From contig NZ_BAABFL010000112.1 in assembly GCF_039540975.1 (NCBI RefSeq), forward strand, positions 1 through 64,000: a stretch of 64,000 nucleotides of DNA, written 5' to 3'. Under the pieces are notes generated by a model, which was given only the letters and a program-made list of their open reading frames with translations, was not told where the DNA came from and ran no database searches. This document shows, in pieces, positions 54,248 through 62,912 of the stretch (its first letter is position 1; each line of letters opens with the position of its first letter). The DNA is from Kistimonas scapharcae. Its GTDB lineage: Bacteria; Pseudomonadota; Gammaproteobacteria; Pseudomonadales; Endozoicomonadaceae. Made by a program: the position numbers and the translations under genes.

Positions 54248-56263
54248 ATTTGATAGTGCTGCCTTTAATTGTTTAATGCTATCTAACGGGGTCTCTGCGC
54301 CTTCACCATACTGACAACGTGCATAATATTTGGTAAATGTAACCGCAACTTCTGCCAACTCAGGCGCACTTTCAGCTATTCGCTGACCATAGGCAACCGG
54401 ACCTTCACCGGGGTATCGCTCAAAGCCTTTTTTGGCCATTTTCCGGCAAAAGCGATCGTATAATTTTTCCAGCGCAGTCCGTTTTATCCTGCCAGGCCAC
54501 AATAAAACTGCGCTCATCACCATTAAAAACAGGACTGTGGCACTGCCCAAGACAATTGCCAGCGTCTGGTACATGTCACGATCACCAAACAGACGCCGGA
54601 ACAGTGCCTCCTGACTGTTGTGGTGGTAACCCAGCACCCTGCGCTGCCACTGGTATTCCAGTTTTTCCCAAGACAACCGCATTTTGTTCAGCAGATCGAC
54701 ATGCCGGAACCGAACCGGTGAGAAAGGACGCTCACTCAAAAAGCTACCTTCCCCGGCAACCGCTTCTTCCAGCCCTTCACGGACACGCTCCGGCGAAACA
54801 GCCGCGGTAGGATCAACCCTCACCCAGCCGCTTTCCGGCACCCATATTTCGGCCCAGGCATGTGCATCAAACTGTCGGACCTGGATAACACGATCATCCG
54901 GTTTGTACTCTCCTCCCTGATACCCGGCAACCACCCGGGCAGGGATACCGGCAGCCCGCATAACAAACACAAACGCTCCGGCATAATGGCTGCAAAAGCC
55001 CTGTCGGGTAGAAAAGAGAAATTCATCGATGGTATTCGCGCCCAGTAAAGGCGGCCTTAACGTGTAATAAAACGGCTGGGTTCGAAACTGTTGCAGTAAC
55101 GCGTTGGTGATCTTGACCGGGTCGCCATCAAATTGCTTTGATAACTTCTGACCGTAAGCGCGCGCTTCTCGATCACCATCATAAGGTAAACGCAGATTGA
55201 GTTCGGCCATCCATGACGGCAAATCTCGCTCATCTGCTTGCCTCGTATAGGACTCCAACTGATAGGCCATCCTGAAATCAACCGGATTACGGGGTATAAG
55301 TCGGTAGTCGCGGGTCACGCCGGCATCGACTATCGGTTCCCAAGCTGGCCCCAGAGAGAACAGCCAGGACTGACCGGTGGGCTCCAGGATAATGTCGTAA
55401 CGGTATTCCGGATCAGCATCCTCATCTACCGTGTACCAGGAGGGTGTCGGATACCATCGAACCAGCCCATCCTCGGTAATATATTGCCTGACAGACAATG
55501 TATCATGATCTTCCTGAGACCAGGTTCGACCATCAAAATGACTCATCACGATGCCACGCCAGTAACGTTCTTCCGGCGGTGGCACCTTGCCATCAAAGGT
55601 GGCCCGAAATGCCAGTTTGTCCGACTGACTCAACCGCGCAATATCCCCCGGACTCATGGAATCGCTGACACCCGTGGTCGCATCCCGTTCAGGCATCGGC
55701 ACAGACCACAACGGTGGAATGCGGGGAACCACCAGAAAGAGAATCAACATCATGGGCAAAGCCTGTGCCGACAGTATGGCACCTCGCCGAAAGACAAACC
55801 CCAGCCCCTTTCTACCACTCTGGTAATGCAACGCAGCCATTGCGGATACAACCACCACCAAAACAACGAGCAAATAACCCGCCATCAAAATACTCTGGGA
55901 AAAGAGCAAGCCGGTGACCACAATGAAAAAGCTCAGCAGCATGATAATCCAGGTATCACGCACCGTTTTTAATTCGAGCAATTTCATGGAACAGGCTGCC
56001 ACCAGCACAGAGGCGCCGGCCGCCAAGCCAACCAAGGTTTTAAATTTGATGTAAATACTGATGGAACAGAAGACGACCAGCAGCACCTTTAACCACGTAG
56101 ACGCCTCACCACATTGCCCCTGAAGCTGCCGATAACGCCAGAAAACACAGAAGATGACCGTACCGATAACGGCAAAAGGCAGCACGGAAAACAAGGGCGC
56201 GCTGACCAGCAGTAGCGTTGTCACCAGCCAAATCGTTGAAGATCGTGCTATCCGTTGTGACAT
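54248..56263 (-). CDS. tgpA: Membrane transglutaminase-like protein TgpA (last codon displaced by an insertion)
   Basis: TgpA is an essential inner-membrane protein of Pseudomonas with a periplasmic transglutaminase-like domain. Here 672 codons are intact before the N. About five N-terminal membrane helices (residues 10-185) come first. The transglutaminase core has Cys424 (QGFCSHYAGAF), His468 (FDAHAWAEIWV) and Asp484 (VRVDPTAAV). Another helix lies at about 567-590, and a DUF4129-like tail follows to LKAALSN. The missing Val plus stop sit at 49626-49631. It is the end gene of the moxR-DUF58-tgpA cluster. The insertion removes at most one native residue, so the protein is probably functional with an altered tail. 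Confidence 0.92.
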
Positions 56264-56395
56264 CCAGTTTTACCTATTTCCAAAGCCTGTTCTCTTATTA
56301 TTCGCCTACAACTGCTTTGTTCAGTGCCTGATGGGATCACAACAGAACCCCATTTTTTGCACTACTTTTTCTCTATCCCATCAATCACTCGCCCT

Positions 56396-56797
56396 ATGAA
56401 GGACATCGCGTTGTCACAGTTTTTATCGACATCCTGGTGGTCGCAGGTAGAGCAAACCATTGCAGACGCTGGCAGCCTGAAAATTCCCACAGCCATACGC
56501 GCTATCTGCCTGAATATCACCGTCGTCACACCTGAAGGCCAGACGCTTCCCCTGGCAATGAAAAATGGGTTATTTGTAGCCAGGCACCAATCTGACGCCA
56601 CTGCCCACATCACCCTGCCGCTTGATGTAGCCCGCAGTATCTTTATCGAAAACGATACGGCCGCCGGATTCAAAGCCTTCTTCAAGGGGCAATTGAAAGC
56701 CTCCGGAGACTTACGATGCCTGTTTGCGCTTCATACCGCACAACCAACCCCAACCCAGCGCCACCTGCAGCAAACCATTGCCGCATTTACGGATTAG
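56396..56797 (+). CDS. SCP2-domain protein, opposite strand between DUF58 and tgpA
   Basis: This 133-residue protein shows a divergent SCP2 lipid-binding domain: LPLAMKNGLFVARHQSDATAHITLP (about 44-68), then FKAFFKGQLKASGDLRCLFALHTA, the family's closing helix. It is larger and less conserved than the SCP2 gene at 4238. ATG 56396 is the first start consistent with the fold. Its 3' end overlaps the 3' end of the DUF58 gene by 11 bases, and it splits the moxR-DUF58 pair from tgpA. A UbiJ-like role is conceivable but the context does not support it. Confidence 0.72.
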   Translation: MKDIALSQFLSTSWWSQVEQTIADAGSLKIPTAIRAICLNITVVTPEGQTLPLAMKNGLFVARHQSDATAHITLPLDVARSIFIENDTAAGFKAFFKGQLKASGDLRCLFALHTAQPTPTQRHLQQTIAAFTD

Positions 56798-57752
56798 CAT
56801 CATCTTTCCCAAAAAGTGCCAATGCAGTAAGACAATCTTGCACATGCGCTTCCCCTTGAGCAGGTTCAATCACATGATCCGGCAGCCAAAGCCCAAATTG
56901 AGCCTGCTGATCCACATAATGCAAGACCAGGCCACAAAGTATTGAAAGCTTTTCTTCAGTCTCATATCCAGAAACCGTGCGGAAATCGAGCCAGAAGCGC
57001 TCATCGGCATAATCATGAAACTGCTTGGTCAGCAGCTCACCGGTTCGCGAAAAGGATTTCCAGCTGACATGCGCTAACGGATCGGTCGGTACGGTTTCGC
57101 GCAAACCGGCAAAATCCTCATTACCATCGGGTCTCACGACGCCGTCCCCCTGCCCTGTCAGCGCCAGGGACTCAATATCAAGATCAGACTGATCCGGTGC
57201 AGGATAAACCAGTGTTTCCAGTTGCAGATCCACCCAACTCCACGCATGAAAAAGACCCAGCGGGAACTCGGTAGATACTCTCAACCTGCCGGGCCGGAGC
57301 CAGCCTCGCTGGCTGGTCGGGTGCCAGACCATCACTTCGTCACTCTCCTGCCCGGGTTCTGCCGTGGTCAGTTGCCCCTGCCATCCCAACTGAATCCCAT
57401 GTTGAGAACGCCCTTGAGCCGCTCGAACAGTCACGGTAAACCCGGCATCCTGACCAGCATGTACCGACTCAGCGCCATGCCCTGACACCGTCAAGCCTGC
57501 CAGATTCTTCCAAGTATGCAGCATGGTAACCAGGAACAGCCCCACCATGAAAAAACTCACCACATAGGAAAGACTGTTCTGGTAATTAATGGCCGCGAGA
57601 AACACAAGCAATGCCACCAGAAGAAAGCCATACCCCACTCTCGAAGGCACAATGAAAATACTTTTCTGATTCAGCGTGACGTGGTTTGCTGGCGGAATGC
57701 GCCGGGTCAACCAGCGATCAAATCGTTTATGCCAGGCCGCCCCGATCATCAC
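56787..57752 (-). CDS. DUF58 domain protein (MoxR-associated)
   Basis: This 321-residue membrane-anchored protein has two adjacent helices (about 34-52 and 58-76) after a basic N-terminus. A beta-rich region follows, and the DUF58 core carries GDFAGLRETVPTDPLAHVSWKSFSRTGELLTKQF (about 220-253), the conserved stretch of this family with its YxxGDPxRxIxWK-like pattern. The start overlaps the moxR stop (ATGA). Such proteins usually work with MoxR ATPases and VWA proteins in assembling envelope complexes. Confidence 0.88.
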   Translation of the reverse strand: MMIGAAWHKRFDRWLTRRIPPANHVTLNQKSIFIVPSRVGYGFLLVALLVFLAAINYQNSLSYVVSFFMVGLFLVTMLHTWKNLAGLTVSGHGAESVHAGQDAGFTVTVRAAQGRSQHGIQLGWQGQLTTAEPGQESDEVMVWHPTSQRGWLRPGRLRVSTEFPLGLFHAWSWVDLQLETLVYPAPDQSDLDIESLALTGQGDGVVRPDGNEDFAGLRETVPTDPLAHVSWKSFSRTGELLTKQFHDYADERFWLDFRTVSGYETEEKLSILCGLVLHYVDQQAQFGLWLPDHVIEPAQGEAHVQDCLTALALFGKDDANP

Positions 57753-58654
57753 GACTGACCCGACACATTAACTTCTGACAGTAACTCATTGGTTCCATAT
57801 GCATTTTTCCTGGCAATGACCCGATGGCGACAGACGGGCTGGAACACAACCTGTAAATCTTCCGGTATCACATAATCACGTCCTTCCATAAGCGCCCAGG
57901 CCTTGGCCGCCGACAGAAGACCTAATGCACCTCGAGGCGAAAGACCGCAAACAAATCGATTTCCGTCTCGCGTGCCGGCTACCAACTTCTGGAGGTAATC
58001 AAGCAGCGACTCACTGACATGGATACTGTCGGCTTGTGCCTGCAAATCGATCAGGGTTTCCGCCGTCATGACCTGCCTCAGAGTATGCAGTTGTACCCGA
58101 CCCGATTTCCCCTGAAACAGAACCCGCTCAGATTTAGCACTGGGATAACCTAGCGTAATCCGCATCAGGAAACGGTCCAGCTGGGATTCCGGTAAGGGAA
58201 ATGTACCGCGCTGGGATGCAGGGTTTTGCGTTGCAATGACAAAGAAAGGCCTAGGCAGAGAACGGGTTTCCCCCTCCACTGTCACTTGCCCTTCTTCCAT
58301 GGCTTCCAGCAGTGCACTTTGCGTCTTCGGTGTAGCTCGATTGATTTCGTCGGCAAGAATCACACTGGAAAAAACGGGTCCTGGGTGAAAGACAAACGCA
58401 GAACTACCCTGATCAAAAACAGAAACACCCAGAATGTCAGCGGGAAGAAGATCACTGGTGAACTGAATGCGCTGATATCCTAAGCCCAACACCTGAGCCA
58501 AGGCATGAGACAAGGTGGTCTTCCCCATCCCCGGCAGATCTTCAATCAACAAGTGGCCTCGGCTCAGGAGCGTACACAGTGCCAGTCTGACCTGCTGCTC
58601 CTTGCCAACAACAACCCGCCCCAACTCTTCAACGGTCTCATGAATAATGCTCAT
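57749..58654 (-). CDS. MoxR-family AAA+ ATPase
   Basis: This 301-residue MoxR-type chaperone ATPase has Walker A EDLPGMGKTTLSHALA (about 38-53), the MoxR signature QRIQFTSDLLPADILG (about 60-75), Walker B SSVILADEINRATPKTQSALLEAMEE (about 98-123), sensor 1 ATQNPASQRGTFPLPESQLDRF, and the lid domain to the end. I chose ATG 58654 (MSIIHETVEELG). First gene of the moxR-DUF58-tgpA cluster. Confidence 0.92.
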   Translation of the reverse strand: MSIIHETVEELGRVVVGKEQQVRLALCTLLSRGHLLIEDLPGMGKTTLSHALAQVLGLGYQRIQFTSDLLPADILGVSVFDQGSSAFVFHPGPVFSSVILADEINRATPKTQSALLEAMEEGQVTVEGETRSLPRPFFVIATQNPASQRGTFPLPESQLDRFLMRITLGYPSAKSERVLFQGKSGRVQLHTLRQVMTAETLIDLQAQADSIHVSESLLDYLQKLVAGTRDGNRFVCGLSPRGALGLLSAAKAWALMEGRDYVIPEDLQVVFQPVCRHRVIARKNAYGTNELLSEVNVSGQS

Positions 58655-58767
58655 ACAGTCCAATTGCACTTTATTATGGTCATTGATTCTAAGCGTAGCG
58701 CTTAAACGGCAGACTAGAGGCTACTGAATAGCCAATTCCATGATACTCAGTGGCACTTTCTGCAGAT

Positions 58768-59985
58768 TCATCCCCTCAAACGTTCTAGCCCAAGAGAGAG
58801 GTCTTTCATAAGATCTTCCACTGACTCCAGTCCTACGGCGACACGAATCAGGTTTTCACTGATGCCGGCACGACGCTTGTCTTCGTCACTCAGCCGACAA
58901 TGGGTTGTGGTTGCCGGGTGGGTTATCGTCGTCTTTGCATCGCCCAGATTGGCGGTTCTTGAGATGATTTGGACATTATCAATGACTTGCCAGGCTGCTT
59001 CTCGACCACCCTCCACTTCAAAGGCCAGAACACCGCCAAAGCCGGACTGTTGTTTTTGCGCCAACGTATGTCCAGGATGCTCTGGCAATCCGCAATAATG
59101 GACTTTCTTCACACCGGCCTGGAACTGAAGCCACTCGGCGAGCAGTCCGGCATTGCGACAGTGTGCATCCATACGCAACTTGAGCGTTTCCAGACCTTTG
59201 AGGAAAATCCAAGCATTAAAAGGGCTCAGCGTGGCGCCCGCAGCCCGTTGCCAGATATTCACCTCGTCGACAACACTGGCAGCACCGACAACGACTCCGC
59301 CCAGGCAACGCCCCTGTCCATCAATATATTTGGTGGCTGAATGGATCACGATGTCAGCTCCCAGCGATAAGGGGCGCTGTAAAGCTGGCGTACAGAAACA
59401 ATTATCTACCGCTAGCAATGCTCCCTGTTCACGTGCCAGCCGGCCAATGGCTTCGAGATCAGCCACTTCACCCAACGGATTGGAGGGCGTTTCCAGGAAC
59501 AGCAGTCGGGTTTCCGGACGAATTGCGTCCTGCCACTGGTCAAGATCGACCAGATCCACAAACGTTGTGCTGACACCAAACCGATCCATGTACTTGGCAA
59601 ATAAGGTTACGGTAGTACCAAAAACACTGCGCGAACACACCACATGATCACCCGCCTTCAGCACCGCCATGCAGACGCCCAGAATGGCTGCCATGCCCGA
59701 CGCCGTGGCGCAGGCACGCTCGCCGCCTTCCAGGGCTGCCATCCGTTCTTCGAACATGCGTACCGTGGGATTGGTATAACGGGAATAGACATTACCCGGT
59801 TCATCGCCAGCAAAGACCGCCTGGGCCTGGGCTGCAGATTCATAGGTAAAACTGGAACTGAGAAACAGTGCCTCACTGTGCTCACGCTCTGCGGAACGGG
59901 TAATGCCCGCACGGACCGCCAGTGTTTCAAAATCGGCGTCTGCCAGTTCGTTGCCGACCCATGCGCTATCGTTTTTATCGTTCAT
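58768..59985 (-). CDS. metZ: O-succinylhomoserine sulfhydrylase
   Basis: MetZ makes homocysteine directly from O-succinylhomoserine and sulfide. The 405-residue PLP enzyme of the Cys/Met metabolism family has YSRYTNPTVRMFEERMAALEGGE (about 66-88), the PLP lysine in IHSATKYIDGQGRCLGGVVVG (about 208-228), and SRTANLGDAKTTITHPATTTH (about 337-357). It lies just downstream of purF in the conserved metZ-purF-cvpA-dedD-folC order. A cystathionine gamma-synthase is a possible alternative, but length and context favour MetZ. Confidence 0.92.
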   Translation of the reverse strand: MNDKNDSAWVGNELADADFETLAVRAGITRSAEREHSEALFLSSSFTYESAAQAQAVFAGDEPGNVYSRYTNPTVRMFEERMAALEGGERACATASGMAAILGVCMAVLKAGDHVVCSRSVFGTTVTLFAKYMDRFGVSTTFVDLVDLDQWQDAIRPETRLLFLETPSNPLGEVADLEAIGRLAREQGALLAVDNCFCTPALQRPLSLGADIVIHSATKYIDGQGRCLGGVVVGAASVVDEVNIWQRAAGATLSPFNAWIFLKGLETLKLRMDAHCRNAGLLAEWLQFQAGVKKVHYCGLPEHPGHTLAQKQQSGFGGVLAFEVEGGREAAWQVIDNVQIISRTANLGDAKTTITHPATTTHCRLSDEDKRRAGISENLIRVAVGLESVEDLMKDLSLGLERLRG

Positions 59986-60017
59986 AATGATCCTGATACT
60001 GCGTGTCGGATAGAGAT

Positions 60018-60073
60018 CGTTTGCCGCCCCTCAAGCCGGGCAGAATGCCCGGCCTCCTCCTGTTCGGCAAACG
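60018..60073. repeat. Nested inverted repeats between purF and metZ
   Basis: Outer arms CGTTTGCCG (60018-60026) and CGGCAAACG (60065-60073) enclose an inner hairpin GCCGGGC / GCCCGGC (60035-60041 and 60047-60053). No T run follows. Position suggests an RNA element that tunes read-through or stability between the two genes. Confidence 0.65.
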
Positions 60074-60080
60074 TTATGCG

Positions 60081-61595
60081 TCAGGCGGATTCGTTATGCA
60101 TATCGATGACCGCATTCTCCCGCGCCTCGCGCTCAAGTTTGGCGCTGTCACTCCGCTGCATGGCCAGCTGATTCAGATAAACCTCATCAATGTGACCGGT
60201 GAGGTATTTACCATCAAAGACCGAGCAGTCAAAGGCGGCCAGATCGGGGTTACCTGCGCGAACTGCCTCAATCAGATCATTGAGCTCCTGATAAATCAAC
60301 CAGTCAGCACCAATCTGCTGGCAAACCTCGTCATCAGTCTGACCATGGGCAATCAGTTCGCTGGCGGTCGGCATGTCGATCCCGTAGACATTGGGAAAAC
60401 GTACGGCCGGCGCCGCTGAGCAGAAATAGACTTTCTTCGCACCCGCATCGCGGGCCATCTCAATAATCTGTTTACAGGTTGTGCCTCGCACAATCGAGTC
60501 GTCGACCAGCAGGACATTCTTGCCCTTGAATTCCAGGTCAATGGCATTGAGCTTCTGGCGTACGGACTTCTTGCGCTGAGTCTGACCCGGCATGATGAAA
60601 GTTCGGCCAATATAGCGATTCTTCACGAAACCTTCGCGATAGCTGACACCCAGGCGCGTAGCCAGCTCCAGGGCTGCGGTTCGGCTGGTATCAGGGATGG
60701 GCATGACCACATCGATGTCGTGATCAGAGCGCTCTTCCAGAATCTTGTCCGCCAACTTCTGTCCCATGCGAATACGGGATTTATAGACAGACACTTTATC
60801 CAGAATCGAATCCGGACGCGCGAAATAGACGTACTCGAAAATACACGGTGTGCAGCTGGCTTCTGAAGCACACTGACGGGTATGCAACTGGCGATTATGG
60901 TCAATATAGACCGCTTCACCAGGACGAACATCCCGCACCAGCTTGAAGCCCAGCACATCCAGCGCCACGGACTCCGAGGCAATCATGTACTCCTTACCAT
61001 CAGCCGTATCCCGCTCACCAAATACCAGCGGACGAATGCCATTGGGGTCGCGGAAACCGACCATACCGTAGCCATTGATCACGGCAACGACAGAATAGCC
61101 CCCTTCACAACGCCCATACACCCGTTCTACCGTAGTAAAGATGTCATCCGGCGTGGGTGACAACTTGCCCAACTGCTGAAGTTCATGAGCAAAAACATTC
61201 AGGAGGATTTCGGAGTCGGAGCTGGTGTTGATATGGCGGAGTTCAGTGCGGAAGAGGTGTTCCTTGATAGCATCGGCATTGGTGAGATTGCCGTTATGGG
61301 CCAGCGCAATACCATAAGGAGAGTTAACATAAAACGGCTGCGCTTCGGCCGAGCTGGACGAACCCGCTGTTGGATAACGCACATGGCCGATGCCGATGTT
61401 ACCCTCCAGCAGCTTCATATGCCGGGTTCGAAAGACATCCTTGACCAGCCCGTTATCCTTGCGCATGAAAAACCGCCCTTCATGACAGGTCACGATGCCG
61501 GCAGCATCCTGCCCCCGGTGCTGAAGCACCGTCAGCGCATCAAACAACGCCTGATTGACATGGCTGGAGGCCGAGATTCCGACAATACCGCACAT
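60081..61595 (-). CDS. purF: Amidophosphoribosyltransferase
   Basis: PurF performs the first committed step of purine synthesis. The 504-residue protein starts MCGIVGISA, so Cys2 is the Ntn glutaminase nucleophile once Met is removed. LQHRGQDAAGIVT, GHVRYPTAGSSS and NGNLTNADAI are glutaminase-site segments. The PRPP-binding motif is VLLVDDSIVRGTTCKQI (about 363-379). Unlike Bacillus PurF it lacks a propeptide, and I see no clear FeS cysteine set. cvpA lies 59 bases upstream on the same strand, as in E. coli. Confidence 0.96.
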   Translation of the reverse strand: MCGIVGISASSHVNQALFDALTVLQHRGQDAAGIVTCHEGRFFMRKDNGLVKDVFRTRHMKLLEGNIGIGHVRYPTAGSSSSAEAQPFYVNSPYGIALAHNGNLTNADAIKEHLFRTELRHINTSSDSEILLNVFAHELQQLGKLSPTPDDIFTTVERVYGRCEGGYSVVAVINGYGMVGFRDPNGIRPLVFGERDTADGKEYMIASESVALDVLGFKLVRDVRPGEAVYIDHNRQLHTRQCASEASCTPCIFEYVYFARPDSILDKVSVYKSRIRMGQKLADKILEERSDHDIDVVMPIPDTSRTAALELATRLGVSYREGFVKNRYIGRTFIMPGQTQRKKSVRQKLNAIDLEFKGKNVLLVDDSIVRGTTCKQIIEMARDAGAKKVYFCSAAPAVRFPNVYGIDMPTASELIAHGQTDDEVCQQIGADWLIYQELNDLIEAVRAGNPDLAAFDCSVFDGKYLTGHIDEVYLNQLAMQRSDSAKLEREARENAVIDMHNESA

Positions 61596-61654
61596 TCAGA
61601 TTTCCTCATCACTTGCAAACAATGACTACCAAACCGTATGCAGGACGCCAGTGA

Positions 61655-62152
61655 TCAACGATTGTTGACCGCCGGCGCCATCCAATCAAATACCATTGAT
61701 TTCGACCATTCAGCCACCAGTTCAAAATGGGGAACCAGTACTGAGTCACGCCACCACGCATCCTGCTGGACCGGCAGGTAGGAGGCTATTCCCACCAGAG
61801 TCACCACCAGCAAGCTACCGCGCAGTCCGCCAAACACCATACCCAGGGAGCGGTCAGTGCCGGTCAGGCCGGAGAATTCCACTAATTTACCAATCAGGGT
61901 ATTAATAATGCCGCCCGTAATGAGGGTCAAAATGAAGAGAATGGCGGCAGCGGCGATGACACGCAGTGAGGGCGTTTCAATATAATTCGCAAATAGAAGC
62001 GACAGAGAACCACTGAATAACCAGGCAATGATCACCGCCGCAATCCAGGTCAGCAGTGACAACACTTCCCTGAAAAAACCCCTGCGAAGACTGATCAGGC
62101 TGGAAATGACCGTAATCCCTACAATAACCCAGTCAACCCAGGTAAACGCCAT
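61655..62152 (-). CDS. cvpA: CvpA family membrane protein
   Basis: This 165-residue inner-membrane protein has four helices. The start WVDWVIVGITVISSLISLRRGFFREVLSLLTWIAAVI is typical, and SLGMVFGGLRGSLLVVTL (about 103-120) is the second conserved part. CvpA was named for colicin V production and affects envelope stress tolerance; its molecular role is unsettled. I chose ATG 62152 over 62179. It precedes purF in the conserved order. Confidence 0.92.
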   Translation of the reverse strand: MAFTWVDWVIVGITVISSLISLRRGFFREVLSLLTWIAAVIIAWLFSGSLSLLFANYIETPSLRVIAAAAILFILTLITGGIINTLIGKLVEFSGLTGTDRSLGMVFGGLRGSLLVVTLVGIASYLPVQQDAWWRDSVLVPHFELVAEWSKSMVFDWMAPAVNNR

Positions 62153-62337
62153 AACGAAGATCCTGTCGGGCAATAACACCGCTCAGGTCACCTGGCCCGG
62201 TGGTGACCTATCGCTGAAAAGAGTGTGAATTACACTACAGGGTGGAAGATTTACCCTGTACCGCATGGCAAGGGATTCTAACAAAGAGACAAGAGTGAAT
62301 ATAGAGACTCGACCCGCGATAAGCCCTTATAGCACGA

Positions 62338-62862
62338 TCACGGGCGATACCTGACAACCAGGCCTTCCAGCTCATACCCTTTATCAAGTTCAGTCAGCAG
62401 GGTTTCTGCCTTGTTACGAACCAGTTCAGGGCCGACATAGACACGCACCACGGATTTCCCGTCGGACAAAGTCACCGTGCGCAGATAGGCCCGGTAACCA
62501 TCCTTACGGAGCCTATCCCTCAATGCTACTGCGTTTTCCTTTTGCACAAACGCGGCCAGTTGCAATGTCCAGCTGACAGGGATGTGATCAGCACCCAGCT
62601 CGGGGACGGCATTATCTTTCGCCGCCAACTCTTCATCATCCACTGGCTCTTCAGGCAGAGCGGGTAACGGCCTGTCAATCTCCGCGACATAAGCAGGGAC
62701 TTCCGGCACGGGTAATGGCGGCGGTATCTGGGCAGCTTCATCATCCCGGAATACGGCATCATCAAACAGCAGCGGGTAAAGTAGCAGACCTGCTGCGATC
62801 AGCACCGCTGCGCCGGTGATACGTTGTTTCTTAGCCAGTTCCATGGTTGCCGCCAGTCTCAT
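62338..62862 (-). CDS. dedD: SPOR-domain cell-division protein (DedD-like)
   Basis: This 174-residue protein has a short cytoplasmic N-terminus, one membrane helix (ITGAAVLIAAGLLLYPLLF, about 15-33), a Pro/Glu-rich periplasmic linker (about 40-90), and a SPOR domain (about 96-173) with VSWTLQLAAFVQKENAVALRDRLRKDGYRAYLRTV. SPOR domains bind denuded glycan at the septum. It is shorter than E. coli DedD (220 residues), mainly in the linker. Between folC and cvpA, as in related genomes. Confidence 0.9.
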   Translation of the reverse strand: MRLAATMELAKKQRITGAAVLIAAGLLLYPLLFDDAVFRDDEAAQIPPPLPVPEVPAYVAEIDRPLPALPEEPVDDEELAAKDNAVPELGADHIPVSWTLQLAAFVQKENAVALRDRLRKDGYRAYLRTVTLSDGKSVVRVYVGPELVRNKAETLLTELDKGYELEGLVVRYRP

Positions 62863-62912
62863 TGAGCAAACCCGGCCATTGTAACCGGTTTATTGCACAA
62901 AATTGGAGTCTG

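Noticed and set aside
49722..56263. Idea that the Tgl-like protein and TgpA form one crosslinking system
   Set aside because: Both are transglutaminase-like by name, but TgpA has a papain-type Cys-His-Asp core and Tgl does not. Their adjacency depends on an uncertain assembly join.
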